In this document: piece after piece, positions 12,301 to 22,822 of the stretch | Numbering within the stretch: position 1 is the first letter of the stretch | Layout of the letters: every line of letters begins with the position of its first letter | Assembly (NCBI RefSeq): GCF_019393635.1 | Contig: NC_057862.1 | Location: 267,172,441-267,236,440, forward strand | Length of the DNA: 64,000 nucleotides | Direction of reading: 5' to 3' | DNA from: Dromiciops gliroides | Lineage: Eukaryota; Chordata; Mammalia; Microbiotheria; Microbiotheriidae | Position numbers and translations under genes: made by a program | Notes under the pieces: model-generated | The model's database searches: none | Seen by the model: only the letters and a program-made list of their open reading frames with translations | What the model was told of the DNA's origin: nothing

Positions 12301-13755
12301 AAGGCCATCAAATTTGTCAAATAAAAGATCAGTAGTAACTCGGGAGAGAACATTTGAATGATGAGATTTTAGGAGAAAATGAAGGTGAAACAGAGACCAA
12401 CACAATTACAGATACATACATACATACATAAGCATAGAGTCATAAAGAAAGGTAATACACAGGAAAATAAAAGCAGCATGAGTGGGACAATTATGACATA
12501 TATTCTCATGGAAAAACACCCCATCTTACAGTATTTTAGGATGTTGCCACTAAAGATTGAATGATTTGCTGAGGATCCCCAAACACTACCATGCTTTCTC
12601 CCCCCCTCCCCTCTCCCCCAATCACAGCACAGAGAAGTAACACTCCTTGTCTCAGGGGATTCTTTACCTTTTCTATGTCATGAGCCCTTGCAATTTATAG
12701 ACCCCTTCTCAGAATACTGTGGTTGTCTTTCATGTATATTGATGAAAATGCTAAATTTCAGGTTAGAGGTTAATGAAATTAAAGATGCAATTTTTTTTCC
12801 ATCCAAATTCTTGTATCCTAGATTAAAAAACAAACAGAATACCCTGCCTTAGTACTTGAAGAGCTGACCACTTGATTATGGTAGGGGCCAGAATAGGCCA
12901 TAAATTAGCTCTACCTTCAGTAATAGGGTGGTTGTCTAAACTGGTTTATATTTAAAATTTTTATTGGTGAAAATTTCAATACACAAAGAAAAAATACTTT
13001 TATGATAAACTGGGGAAACTTCCTATAATCTTACACAAGTTTATGTTACACTTGCAACCACTAAATTTAACAAGGTGGAAACAAAACTCCTATTGTATCC
13101 CTCTTCGGTCCCTTTTATCCGATTTTGTCTATGCAATTAAAAGAGTTTTACTATGGCTTTTTTTTTGCCTTCATTGCCAAATAACTCCTCATATTCCAGA
13201 TTCTATATAATTGTGCCATTTTACCTATCCAATATTTTACACTATAATCTGATTGGATAGCTGAGCTCTAAAGCTTTGCCTTCCTTCATCACCTCAGCTA
13301 TCCTTAAGGAGCTGAATACTGCAAACTTGACACAAAACAAAAGTCATTTTGGCTCAAATTTTTAGTACTTCCACATCAACACTCTGATAATGGCACAAAG
13401 GATCATTTTGGGGAAAATATGGTTTTCTTTCCTCATCAGACTCAAAAGTTTAAAGACAAAGTTTCTTGCAGTAATTCCTTGTAGAGCTATCAGAAACCAA
13501 TTTATCTAAACCAATGTTTCCCAATATGTAGAATAAAGAAGACTAACAGGCTGGGTAAATAAATCGTAAGCTGCCAGTCCACACGTGAACCTAAAATAAT
13601 GCAAGTATCCCACTAGCCCTGTATCTTCACCTGGCATAGGTACCTTCCCTCCTACTCTACCTCCTATTCCAATTTCCCCATAATCCTATGGCTTCTTCCC
13701 CTCAACTTTCCCCTTCTTCCCACTCTCTATCCCACTTCTCCATTTTCAGCTTCCT
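12301..13755. other. Intron sequence, no named element
   Basis: AT-rich with a short (CATA)n tract near 12410-12430 and a C-run near 12600-12620. No DDHD1 exon 2-like coding block was found on the minus strand here. Confidence 0.45.
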
Positions 13756-13759
13756 TTTG

Positions 13760-13890
13760 TATGCATCTTTCCCCATTAAATTGAAAACCTCTTGAGAAGA
13801 CAGGAAACTTTATCATATTTGTATTCTTACTGCTTAGAACGGTGCCCTGCACATAGCAGGCACTTAATGAACATTTATTGACTACTAAAA
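13760..13890 (+). mobile_element. L2 3'-end fragment
   Basis: CTTGAGAAGACAGGAAACTT ... GTGCCCTGCACATAGCAGGC ... CTTAATGAACATTTATTGAC is the L2 3' terminal block. Confidence 0.7.
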
Positions 13891-14483
13891 ATATACTTTC
13901 TATATGAACAGCAATGTGGTTGTAGCGGAATGCTGGGCTTCGGAGTCTTGGAGTCTTCTTGACTCCAAGTAGTAGGTTCAAATCCTACCTCTAACACTAT
14001 CTGTGCCTTTGTACTGGTTATATAGCCTATACTTAACTGAGGATGCTTTATATGTGGGACCCTAGTCTGGTGACCACTTCCATACTCTTAGAAGAACTGA
14101 ATAAGATAAATATTGACTTTCTCGTGGAATGAAACCAGGAAGAGGAGGTTGTAGCTAATGAAAAAATGGCCTTAAAGGCAAAAAGAAATATTTCATGTGG
14201 TGCTTAGTATATTATATTGCACTATTAATGACAAGTACTTGAATAAGGATAGCCACAAAGGAACTTAATTGCAACTTGTGCACTACATATTTTAGAGGAT
14301 GAAGAGGTAGAGAAATTCTATGAAAAACCCCATAAGAAGCTGAAAATTAAATCAGCATTATTTGAAATTTGGGGACTTCCATGTAAAAGTGAGCTTAGGA
14401 AAACATGACCAAAAAAAGTTGTAAATGATAGCTCAAGGAACAAAACCCCAAAAACCTGTATAGACAACAGAGATGCCTCATAT
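13891..14483. other. Intron sequence, no clear element
   Basis: A diverged SINE-like stretch (GTGGTTGTAGCGGAATGCTGG ... AGGTTCAAATCCTACCTCTA) lies at about 13915-13998. The rest is unassigned. Confidence 0.4.
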
Positions 14484-14702
14484 TATGACTACCAATTAAC
14501 AAATATTTATTAAGAGCCTTGTTTTAGGCAATTGGAATATAGAGACAAAAATGAAACTGTCCCTGCTTTCAAGGGATATTATCTCAGAAGGGATAAAATG
14601 TTCAGAAATAAATGTATACACAAGATCTATACAAATAAAGCCAAAGCAAATTTTGGGGGATGGGTGACATCTAGGTGGTGAAGATTAGGGTCAATATAGA
14701 CT

Positions 14703-15073
14703 TGTAAGGGGCTAAAATTCTAGTTAGTCTGTCTAAAATATCTAATGAGTGGTCGCTAAATAAATTATAAGCTTTAGCAAGAGTTTAAACTTTTAAGCAT
14801 TTATTATGGGGAATAAGAATTTGGTGAAGAGAAAGAGAAAGGCCTAGATTCATCTATCTATCTCGGGAAGCTACAGTTCTGCTCTGCTCTCCATGAGAAT
14901 CCTGGCAAAAGAGAGTGAGAGCAACCAGCCTCGCCCCCTCTTCCTCCCACAAGCAAATGTCACTTCCTGACACCAAAGAAAAGCCACATGTCTTGCCTTC
15001 AGGTGCCTTTCTACTCATGGTGGAGCCCTCCTACAGTAAGTCTCCAGCAGGTGGTGTCATTCCAATCATTACA
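14703..15073 (-). mobile_element. Solo LTR related to the LTRs of 39538-44437
   Basis: Starts TGTAAGGGGC and ends CAATCATTACA (plus strand), flanked by the 4-bp TSD GACT (14699-14702, 15074-15077). Shared blocks with the 39.5-kb LTR, read in reverse: TCTAATGAGTGGTC, AAGAGAAAGAGGCCTA-like, and CCACCTGCTGGAGA. A TSD with no internal sequence indicates a solo LTR left by LTR-LTR recombination. Confidence 0.85.
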
Positions 15074-15308
15074 GACTTTCACATATAAGGTTGCTTATTC
15101 AGAGTTTTGAAACAAACAAGGAGTTCTAAGAGGTGAAGGTGAGAGGAGAGAAACATTCCGGGTATAAAGCATAGAGATGGAGGCCATATCCTGTGTGAGG
15201 AACAAGGACAATTTAGCTAGACCATGGAGTGTGGGAATGGGAAGTAATTTCTAACTATAGTTGAAAGGGTATACTGGGGTCAGGTTGTAAAGGGCTAAAA
15301 GAGCTAAT

Positions 15309-15481
15309 ACGGGGCAGCTAGGGGGAGGGGGGAACAGCTAGGTGGCACAGTGGATAAAAGCACCAGCTTTCGTTTCTGGAGGACCCAAGTTCAAATCTGA
15401 CTCAGGACACTTGACACTTACTAGCTGTGTGACCCTGGCAAGTCACTTAACCTGACTTCCCTCCCCCCCACCCACCCCAAA
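15309..15481 (+). mobile_element. CORE-SINE with disturbed head
   Basis: The head is partly duplicated with a G-rich filler (GGGGCAGCTAGGGGGAGGGG then ACAGCTAGGTGGCACAGTGG). The core is normal and the tail C-rich. A TSD close to AAAGAGCTA flanks it. Confidence 0.8.
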
Positions 15482-15720
15482 AAGAGCTAAACAAAGAAGC
15501 TTATGTTTGATCTGAGGGCAATAGGGGAGCATTCCAGTTTTTGACACGATAAGCCCTCTAAATAAAATCACCTTGGCAGTTGTATGGACTGGAGACTAGA
15601 GGAGAGGACTTGAGACAGGAAAAACCAATTAGAAGGAAAATTCAAAAATCCAGGCAGGAGATAAGAAGGGTCTTAACTAGAATAAGTGGCTGTGTAAATG
15701 GAGAAAAGGGAAAAAATACA

Positions 15721-15969
15721 AGGAGCCAGGTGGCCCAGTTGGTAGAATGCTGGGCTGGAGTCAGGAAGACTCACCTTTCTGATTCACATCTGGCTTCCGA
15801 CTTTACTAGCTGTGTGACTATGGCTCAGTCCCCTTAACCCTCCTTGCCTCAGTTTCTTCATCTGTAAAATGAGCTCAAGAAAGAAACGGTAAACCCATTC
15901 CAGCTATCTTTGCCAAGAAAATTCCAAATGGGTCAAGAAAAGTTGGACATGCCTGACAACAACAAACAG
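15721..15969 (+). mobile_element. RTE-tailed SINE (MAR1/RTESINE-like)
   Basis: SINE head (GGAGCCAGGTGGCCCAGTTG), core, MIR-like middle (TTTCTTCATCTGTAAAATGAG), then an RTE/BovB-type tail (AAGTTGGACATGCCTGACAACAACA). Confidence 0.8.
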
Positions 15970-16264
15970 ATGCAAAGGATTTCATAGGGCAAAAGATGTG
16001 ACTGGATATAAATGAAGTGTGAGTATGAAGGGACTATGGATTAAAGACAAAGGTTGTAAACATGGACTAAGATGGCTGGTGCCCTCAAGGCCAATTCAGG
16101 AGTGGGATGGGTGGGAAGATACTTGAGTTCTAGACACACTCCATTTGGAATTCCTTTAGGACACCCAGGAGATGTCAGGAGAAAAGAATGGAGTGGGGGG
16201 TAGGGAGATAGATATATAGATTTTAGGGGTCATATGCATAGAAATTCTAATTAAACCCCTTGCA

Positions 16265-16410
16265 ATATGACAGCCAGCAAACAATTTATTAAGCTTCTTC
16301 AATGCACCAAGGAATGTACTAAGCACTTGGGACACAAAGAAAGGCAAAAAAATAGTGCCTGCTTTCAAGGAGCTCAGTTTAATAGGGGTGACAACATGAA
16401 AACAACTATG
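16265..16410 (-). mobile_element. L2 3'-end fragment
   Basis: ACAATTTATTAAGCTTCTTC ... GTACTAAGCACTTGGGACAC ... TTTCAAGGAGCTCAG is a second L2 3' end, separate from the one at 14484. Confidence 0.65.
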
Positions 16411-16499
16411 TATAAAAGATATATACCAGATAAATTAGAGGTAACCAACGGAGTAAATTCACTAGTAACTCAATTGAAACTGCAAGTTATCAATGATCT

Positions 16500-16640
16500 C
16501 TAAATAGCCAAATCTACTGTTCTTTTCTTGGCTCTCATCCTGTTTTACCTTTCTGCTGCATTTGACATAGTTGACTACCCTCTTCTCCTCTGGGACATTA
16601 TCTTCTCTCTGGGTTTCCTCTTTTTGTTTCCTTCAAGATA
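16500..16640 (+). mobile_element. L2 reverse-transcriptase fragment
   Basis: Plus-strand reading gives LSAAFDIVDYPLLL, the L2 RT block (family form LSAAFDTVDHPLLL). Confidence 0.7.
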
Positions 16641-16822
16641 AACTAGCAAAGGATACTCAGGAGAGGTTAGACAGGTAGGAGGAGAAACAAAAAAGCAGTG
16701 TAGATTGTCTAGCTTAGGCAAAAGCCTATATAAAACTAGATAAGAAATCTGTAGTGGATCCAGTTGGATTGGTTATGTGATTTCCTTGATTAACTTTCTT
16801 AAAGTCTGGAGGCATTTGATAT

Positions 16823-17052
16823 GTTATTGTTGCTGAGTCATTTCAGGCTTGTCCAACTCCACATGACCCCATCTGGGGTTTTCTTGGCAAAGCTATTGGA
16901 ATGGTTTACCATTTCCTGCTCCAGCTCATTTTTCCCATCGAGGAAACTGAGGCAAACAGGGTTAAAGGGTCACATAAGTAAATGACTGAGTACAAATTTG
17001 AACTCAGGTCTTCCCGACTCCTGGCCAGGCACTTTATCCACTGTGACTCAGA
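16823..17052 (-). mobile_element. RTE-tailed SINE (MAR1/RTESINE-like)
   Basis: On the plus strand the tail reads GTTATTGTTGCTGAGTCATT, then TGGGGTTTTCTTGGCAAAGC, MIR-like GAGGAAACTGAGGCAAACAG, and the reversed head CACTTTATCCACTGTG. Confidence 0.85.
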
Positions 17053-18185
17053 TATGACAAATATGGAATACTACTTCCCCAAAAAAACACACAACCCCCC
17101 CCAAAGATACATTAACATGACTGCCTACACATATGAGTTATTTTCTAATCAGTTCTGTATACCAGACCATCATACTGTTAAAACAAAGATCAAATTTAGT
17201 ATCAAATTAGAATAAAAATGGGGAAAAAGAATGGTGTACAATTATAACTCCAACCTGATTTACTTAAACAATCTGCTGATCCTCAAATTCAGAATGGAAA
17301 AAAGAATAGACCATAGATAGACTATTACCATTTCTCAGAACAGTTTTAAATATATCTTCCTTCCAAATGACAAAATATGACAGCCAAGGACAACACTTAG
17401 AAATAAACTGATTATGATCATGGAAAATTATAAACAGTATTGCTTTATACACAGTAAGAGGTAGAAAGGGGGAAAAAACCATCAAGCTTGGCAAGATATC
17501 CAATTATGCTAAAACTCCAACCATCCTGGGAATATTTAAGGATGATAAAGGAAGGAGGACAAGAGACAAAATAGCGGAAAATGAGATTACCCAAACAACC
17601 ATTCTCTTGTGGTGAATAAAAAAAATTATGAGAGACAAAATTCTGGGTATATTATCATTAATCATGACTGGTAAGAGATTGACAAAAATGGCCTCCTTAT
17701 TCTCTCATCAGACCCCATAGCTACTTCAGGTTTTTATGCCTTTTGGACAAGAAGTGGTTCATTAAACAGCAATCAAATCTAATTGGTTAGCATAATTGGA
17801 GGTGGATTACACTGAAATGAAGGACTGCGGGTCCCCTGTATTAGGGAAAATATTTCTATATAAGATCATCTATTCAAAGAACATAGACCCCACCTAAGCT
17901 GAACAGCACAGCTTCCACCTAGGTGTGATATGGTGCAGGAATGAAGTCCAAACTCCTCAGAAAAAAAGTAAAGCATAGTAAGAAGGGGGGAAGATGTGAA
18001 TTTCCCTAAGACAATAGTCACAAACAATCATTTTTCACATTTCCCATCAATTATGTGGCCAACACATATGGAATCTAACATCCCATTATACAGAGTACAT
18101 CCTAATATACAGTATGAGAGTAGTAGAAATGACAACAAAGAAAAAATAAAGGCAGTTAGATCAGCTGGAGTGGAGCAAGCATACT
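17053..18185. other. Intron sequence, no named element
   Basis: AT-rich; a C-run at about 17096-17102. No exon-like open frame with flanking splice sites was recognised. Confidence 0.4.
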
Positions 18186-18187
18186 CA

Positions 18188-18250
18188 CAAGTCAATCAAT
18201 CAATAAATATTTATTAAGCACCTACTATGTGCCAGACATTGTGCTAAGAA
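18188..18250 (-). mobile_element. L2 3'-end fragment
   Basis: TTATTAAGCACCTACTATGTGCCAGACATTGTGCTAAG is the L2 3' terminal block in reverse. Confidence 0.75.
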
Positions 18251-18352
18251 AAAAACTCAAAAGACAGAAGGTTTGTTATCTAAGCAATGCAATTTTTAGG
18301 GTGTTAAAAAATCAATTCCCCAAACTTGTTGGAATATACTTGCTTGAAAATT

Positions 18353-18353
<1 letters not shown>

Positions 18354-18392
<39 letters not shown>

Positions 18393-18416
18393 CACTTACA
18401 CACATATACACACACA
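18354..18416 (+). repeat. (GT)18 followed by CA-rich tract
   Basis: GT run 18354-18389, then TACACTTACACACATATACACACACA. Together they form an imperfect inverted repeat (GT arm, CA arm). Confidence 0.93.
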
Positions 18417-18559
18417 TTCCCCCCCCTTTATTTCCAATGCAATGGGAAGCAACTTATTTATTCTAACATATTCCCACTCTTCCAATTATTTTCAATTTCT
18501 CCCTCTCCATTAGTTTATTTCCTACTGTATACACAAACACGCCCATGTCTCCTACATCC

Positions 18560-19765
18560 TTTAAAAAACCTCACTTGATCCTTCCATCCCTAACATATGC
18601 ATCTATTTCTCTTCCCTTTGTAGCAGAACTCCTCAAAAAAGACATACTCTCCATTCACTCTCTTCTTAAACTCTTAAAATTTGCCTTCTCACTCTTAAAT
18701 TCTGATCTTATCATTCTGACACTGCTCCCTCCAAAGTTACTCATGATCTCCTAATTGTTAAATCTAATGGCCTTTTCTCAATCCTAGTTCTCTCCTAGGT
18801 TTTCAGGACCCCATTCTCCCCTGGGTTTTCTCCTTTGACTATTTGACTCCTTTTTGTCTCCTTTGCTGAATTCCTCTTCCAGATCGTGTCCTCTAACCCC
18901 AGGTGTCCCTATAGGTCCTAAATCCTGGGTACTTTTCTCTTCTCCCTCTATACTACTTCACTTGGTAATCTCATCAACTTCCATAGATTTAATTGCTGAT
19001 GATTTTCAAATTACCTTTTTGCCCCAATCTTTTCTTCTGTAATTTCAAATCTCCAACTGCCTTTCAGACATTTCAAACTGATGTCCTGTAGACTCTTAAC
19101 TCAATATATCCAAAGTAGAACTCATTCTTTCCCTCTAAATTCTTCCCCACCCCAATCACCGTCTCTATACTTATACTATAGATGGTAATAACATCCTGCT
19201 AGAGTCCCAGACTCACAACCTAAGAGTCATCCTGGATATCTCTCAACCCTCTATTCAAGCTGTTGCTAACACCTGTTGATTTCACCTTTGCAACATCTCT
19301 TCTCCAATCTGCCCCCTTCTCTTATCTGACACTACTACCACTCTAGTCCAAGCCCTCGTCAGCTTATGCCTTGATTACTGCAAGTCTGTTCGTGGGTCCA
19401 CCTGCCTCAAGTCTCTCTCCACTTCAATTCATTCTCCATTGAGCAACTAAAGTGATTTTCCTAAAACTGGAACAAGACCTCCGTCTAGACATTTTCTTTA
19501 GCTATTCTGGGATGCTCATCCTCCTCAACTCTTGACTACTCACCCACTGTGTTGGAAGCCTTCACTAGCCCTTCTCAATTCTCTTTTTTAATTATTTCAC
19601 ATTTATCCTGAATAGCTTTCTTTATGTAGGTTTGCATGTTGTCTCTCCCATTAGATTGTAAGATCCTTGAGCTGCAAAGACTGTCTCTTGCCCCTTTGTA
19701 TCTCTGGTGCTTACATATCGCCTGGCACACATAAGGCCCTTAATAAAAGTATATTAAATTGAATT
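18560..19765 (+). mobile_element. L2 LINE, RT to 3' end
   Basis: Plus-strand order matches L2 ORF2: KVTHDLLIVKSNGLFSIL, SRSCPLTPGVPIGPKSWV (RT block normally GVPQGSVLGP), LIADDFQITF (catalytic YADD-type box decayed to IADD), then the 3' end GCCTGGCACACATAAGGCCC and TTAATAAAAG. The ORF carries several stops and frame changes; inactive and old. Confidence 0.8.
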
Positions 19766-19886
19766 ACCCAACACCACAAATTTACTTTCTTAGAATACAC
19801 TATTGCTGAAGAGCATCTTACACATCTCTGAAATCCTCCCACTCTCTAAAACATATTGCTAAATCACTGTTATTCAAAGTAATAAG

Positions 19887-20025
19887 GGGCGGCTAGGTGG
19901 CGCAGTGGATAAAGCACCGGCCCCGGATTCAGGAGGAACTGAGTTCAAATCCGACCTCAGACACTTGACACTTACTAGCTGTGTGACCCTGGGTAAGTCA
20001 CTTAACCCCCACTGCTCCTCAAAAA
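19887..20025 (+). mobile_element. CORE-SINE, young
   Basis: Nearly consensus (GGGGCGGCTAGGTGGCGCAG). Perfect 12-bp TSD CAAAGTAATAAG on both sides (19875-19886, 20026-20037). Confidence 0.95.
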
Positions 20026-20037
20026 CAAAGTAATAAG

Positions 20038-20479
20038 ACCAAATCAGATCAAGCAGAAAAAGCAGTCAAGATCAAAGAATTAAACGTGTTGATGGTAAAA
20101 TCTGTTAAACATTATTACCCCCAAGTGAGAAGCTAAGGAGAATAGGTACACAGGTGTCGTTATATCTTAGCAGGGTCTTTTTTCATCGGCCTTTCCTTCC
20201 CACATAGAGAAAACACACCTTATCCTGGTATCTTGATAATAAAACCTGCACTTCTATCTTTTCTCCTCACAAGGGAATCAAAGTTAAAACTTAATATCCC
20301 TGTTCCACAGTCTTTCCCTTCAAAGCATAAGCAGCGCCCTCTACTTTTATCTGGTTGGAATGATTGGGAAGATAAGTAGAAATCCTTTTGTTACTGTATC
20401 CTCAGAGGCTCGAACCTTTTTAATACACGCCTGTTAGACTGGAAATAATGATTGCGCCCCTTTCCCCTTTCCCTTTCCC
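20038..20479. other. Start of DDHD1 intron 1, unique sequence
   Basis: No repeat recognised. The short flank directly after the donor (20450-20489) is pyrimidine-rich on the plus strand. Confidence 0.5.
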
Positions 20480-20489
20480 CTGCACCCGA

Positions 20490-20495
20490 ACTCAC
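20490..20495 (-). other. DDHD1: Splice donor of DDHD1 exon 1
   Basis: On the minus strand the coding sequence reads TGGAATC then GTGAGTT. GTGAGT is a near-perfect U1 donor. Human DDHD1 continues with a Gln codon, consistent with the exon ending after its first base, C. Confidence 0.9.
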
Positions 20496-21327
20496 GATTC
20501 CAGTAGACCGGGTAGCACTCTCCCTGGGCGACATCAACCTCGTAGAGGCCGCCTCGGACGCACACCGGCTCGATGCGGATCAGCTCCTCCAGCTCAGGCT
20601 CGCTCAGGACCGCGCTCCGGCAGTAGCCACAGGCGCTGTCCTCGTCCTCCTCCCCAGAGCTCGAGGCTGGGGCGGGCTCCCCTCGCAGGGCCCGCGGCCT
20701 GTTGTCAGTGACCTGAATCAGGTTCCGGAAGGCGAGCTCAATGCGGAGAGAGTCATAGCCAATGAAGGGCTTCCAGGTCTTCTTATCTTCCTTGTAAAAC
20801 CAGCGGACTTCTTCCGGGCCCAACTCCGCCACCACTTCATAACGATGCCGGGAAGCTGAGCAGCCCGAGCGGGTTCGCTTCCTCTCTCCCGGACCCGCAG
20901 TCGCCGCCACCGCACCGCCGGAGATCGACGAGTGCAGAGACGACTGCTGAGTCGGCTGGGGAATCAGCAGGGAAGAGGAACTGCCGCCGCCGCCGCCGCC
21001 ACCACCGCCGCCGCAGCTGTCGCCCTCGCTGTAGTAGCGCAGGGAGGAGCCCGACTCTGCCGAACTGAAGTCGTAGGTCTCATCGCTGAGGCAGGAGTCC
21101 AGAGTCAAGTGATGGCTATGCTCTTCCAAGCCCTGCGCCAGGGGCAGCCCCGGATCCCCGCCCAGCAGGGCCAAGGTCACCTCGGCATCCGTCGGGTTCC
21201 CTCCGGAAAGGTGCTCGTAGCAGCATACACTACTATAAACCGCTTCGGAACTCAATTCCCATGCGCTTCCGCCGCCCCGGCCGTTAGGCTCCGGGCTCAG
21301 TGGGGACCCTTGGCCAGAATAATTCAT
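20496..21327 (-). CDS. DDHD1: DDHD1 (PA-PLA1) coding exon 1, N-terminal 277 codons
   Basis: DDHD1 is an intracellular phospholipase A1 that prefers phosphatidic acid and makes lysophospholipid; loss causes hereditary spastic paraplegia SPG28 in humans. The start ATG at 21327 sits in a good context (GGCACCATGA) and gives MNYSGQGSPLSPEPNGRGGG, close to the human N-terminus as recalled. An upstream in-frame extension begins only with GTG and is not used. Order: acidic/Ser-rich segment with DFSSAESGSSLRYYSEG (about residues 88-103), ten glycines (106-115), basic ERKRTR, then the most conserved block RHRYEVV...GPEEVRWFYKEDKKTW (about 160-185) and PFIGYDSLRIELAFR, an acidic SSSGEEDEDS linker, and EPVCVRGGLYEVDV ending at YPVYWN. 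The exon ends in phase 1 (832 bp). The lipase GxSxG motif, SAM and DDHD domains lie in later exons outside the window. Open reading past 20496 is intron. Confidence 0.95.
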
Positions 21328-21443
21328 GGTGCCGACTGTCGTCTTTCTCACCTTACACTACGCCCCGACTCCCAACGCTCCCCTGACACATTCAAAGCTA
21401 ACACCAACGCCCTTCCCACCAGGAATTTTAAAATTCTGAAATC

Positions 21444-21674
21444 CTAGTCCAAAATACACAAACAGCTCCGTTTCTCCGAGCCCCGCAGCGGCGGAGGCAG
21501 CAGAGGCCACGTTTCCATCCGACGCCCCATTATCACGCAGACCACGTCGTGGAGGAGGTGCTCTAACAAGGCTCCCGCCCCCACCGAAGGCTCCAGAAGC
21601 TCCGCCTCTACTTGCGGGGCGGGCGGGCTCGGTTTTGCTGGGTCTAGTCCTCCCCTGGCCTGATTAGTCGCCAT
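21444..21674 (-). CDS. Possible upstream ORF (76 codons plus stop) in the DDHD1 5' leader
   Basis: An ATG at 21674 (context GTCATGG, purine at -3 and G at +4) opens a frame starting MATNQARGGLDPAKPSPP and stopping at 21444, 117 bp before the DDHD1 ATG and in a different frame from it. If the mRNA starts upstream of 21674, this ORF would be met first and could lower DDHD1 translation. No domain is recognised. It may equally be chance in GC-rich DNA. Confidence 0.3.
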   Translation of the reverse strand: MATNQARGGLDPAKPSPPAPQVEAELLEPSVGAGALLEHLLHDVVCVIMGRRMETWPLLPPPLRGSEKRSCLCILD

Positions 21675-21720
21675 GACTACCAACGCCACCCTATCTTCCT
21701 TTCTCCTCGTCACCAAGGCC

Positions 21721-22112
21721 TTGTTTCCTTCACTCTTCTCCCTGCCCCCTCAGAGACCTTTATCCTAAATGGTGAAGGAAGCGGTATTGCAGAAAGAACT
21801 GAACTTTGTTAGCTCGCTGTGGCTCAGGATGAAATAAGATTGGCCTTGTAAGGAACAAACCATTTGATTCCTGTTTCTAGAGATAGATTGCATACCCACT
21901 TCCCACACGAGGACACTCTACCTGAATCTTTTTAACTTGGCTCTGCTGTTCTCTCTCCCTGCCCTTAGAATTCACTTCATTTCCAAAACCAGATTTAAAA
22001 CTAGTCCTTTTCACCATTTGTTTCATAATTCCTTCAACATATTGCCTTTCGAAGTTATTTATTTTTAATGTATGTATGCTATCTCTCCCAATTAAGATAA
22101 CAACCTCTTTAA
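21721..22112. other. DDHD1 5' flank, no further feature seen
   Basis: About 390 bp between the CpG island and the solo LTR. Composition returns to AT-rich. No repeat family or exon is recognised. Confidence 0.5.
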
Positions 22113-22116
22113 GTAC

Positions 22117-22735
22117 TGTTGGGAAAATTTCTATGTCCCACGGAGGAACAGAAACAACAAAGTCTCCAAGCCATAGAAAATAAATTTATTGAAAGAAGGC
22201 CTCACAATAAAGCCGGTCATTCAGGGGTTGGACCTGAAAGATCTTGAGTTACAAAATCAACGGATTTTTATACCCCTCCAGAGCTTGAATGCTTCTGTAC
22301 AATACTAATTAAAAGTATCTAAAATTAAAGCATCTTCTTAGGAAATATCAAAACTGCCTACATGACAAATGTCAGCATTTTCCAGTACTCATATCATCCT
22401 TCTTGTGGCAACAGAGTCATAATTCTGCTGCATGACCCCTTCTAATCAAGCATATCACTGGTGAGCTGCATGACCCCCTTGAGTCAAGCATAATACTCGT
22501 GGTTTCTAAAATATAGTATTGCAGTATATTGTATCTTGTGATATTACTTAATGCTTGACATTGGAAAGTATCATCTGACATTATTAAGTAGTAAGGAGAG
22601 AGACAATCTACTAATACAATTAAAATAAGATATCTAAATATAATAAATATAATTTTAGTTAATATGCTGATTATTATCATAATTAAATCACTTTAAATCT
22701 CTTATAACTAAGGGGTGGGGAAAATCTCACTCACA
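22117..22735 (-). mobile_element. Solo LTR about 0.8 kb upstream of the DDHD1 start codon, same orientation
   Basis: TGTTGGGAAA ... CACTCACA bounded by the 4-bp TSD GTAC (22113-22116, 22736-22739). Same family as 1017-1605. The LTR reads on the minus strand, so its transcription would run toward DDHD1. A 4-bp TSD suggests class I. Confidence 0.9.
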
Positions 22736-22739
22736 GTAC

Positions 22740-22822
22740 AGAATGTCTAAAAGTGGACAGCTTTGTGAGTTCCTGATCATGTTGGTATAAAAGTGTAGGC
22801 TGAATGACCACTTGCCAGGGAT
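22740..22822 (-). mobile_element. L3/CR1 tail fragment
   Basis: GGCTGAATGACCACTTGCCAGGGATGTC is a conserved L3/CR1 tail block. Short. Confidence 0.5.

Larger units (their letters stand above)
14484..16260 (-). mobile_element. L2 LINE, minus strand, split by an LTR and two SINEs
   Basis: L2 3' end near 14490 (CAAATATTTATTAAGAGCC), continuing after 15078 through the block containing TTGTAAAGGGCTAAAAGAGC and AATCACCTTGGCAGTTG. It is interrupted by the LTR 14703-15073 and SINEs at about 15309 and 15721. Confidence 0.6.
20480..21720. promoter_or_regulatory. CpG island covering DDHD1 promoter, 5' UTR and exon 1
   Basis: This is the only long GC-rich, CpG-dense stretch in an otherwise AT-rich window; GC falls sharply at about 20480 and again after about 21720. 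No TATA box is seen upstream of the ATG, so a dispersed CpG-island start is likely. A YY1-like CGCCATGA lies at about 21669-21676. The transcription start itself cannot be placed from sequence. Confidence 0.8.

Noticed and set aside
18229-18578. Open frames with VCVCVCVC
   Set aside because: They are translations of a GT microsatellite.
1-20434. DDHD1 exon 2 within the window
   Set aside because: I looked on the minus strand for the expected RGQWFIDGTW-type block and found none; intron 1 seems to extend past position 1.
20434-20495. Continuation of the DDHD1 frame past 20496
   Set aside because: A consensus donor GTGAGT lies exactly where human exon 1 ends; the residues beyond (FGCRGKGKGKG) are low-complexity intron.
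21328-21351. Eight-codon N-terminal extension of DDHD1
   Set aside because: It begins with GTG, not ATG; the ATG at 21327 has a good context and matches the human start.
20448-21447. Long plus-strand open frames opposite DDHD1 exon 1 (for example 20452-20859, 20932-21447)
   Set aside because: They are antisense shadows of a GC-rich coding exon; their residues are low-complexity Ala/Arg/Pro with no known domain.
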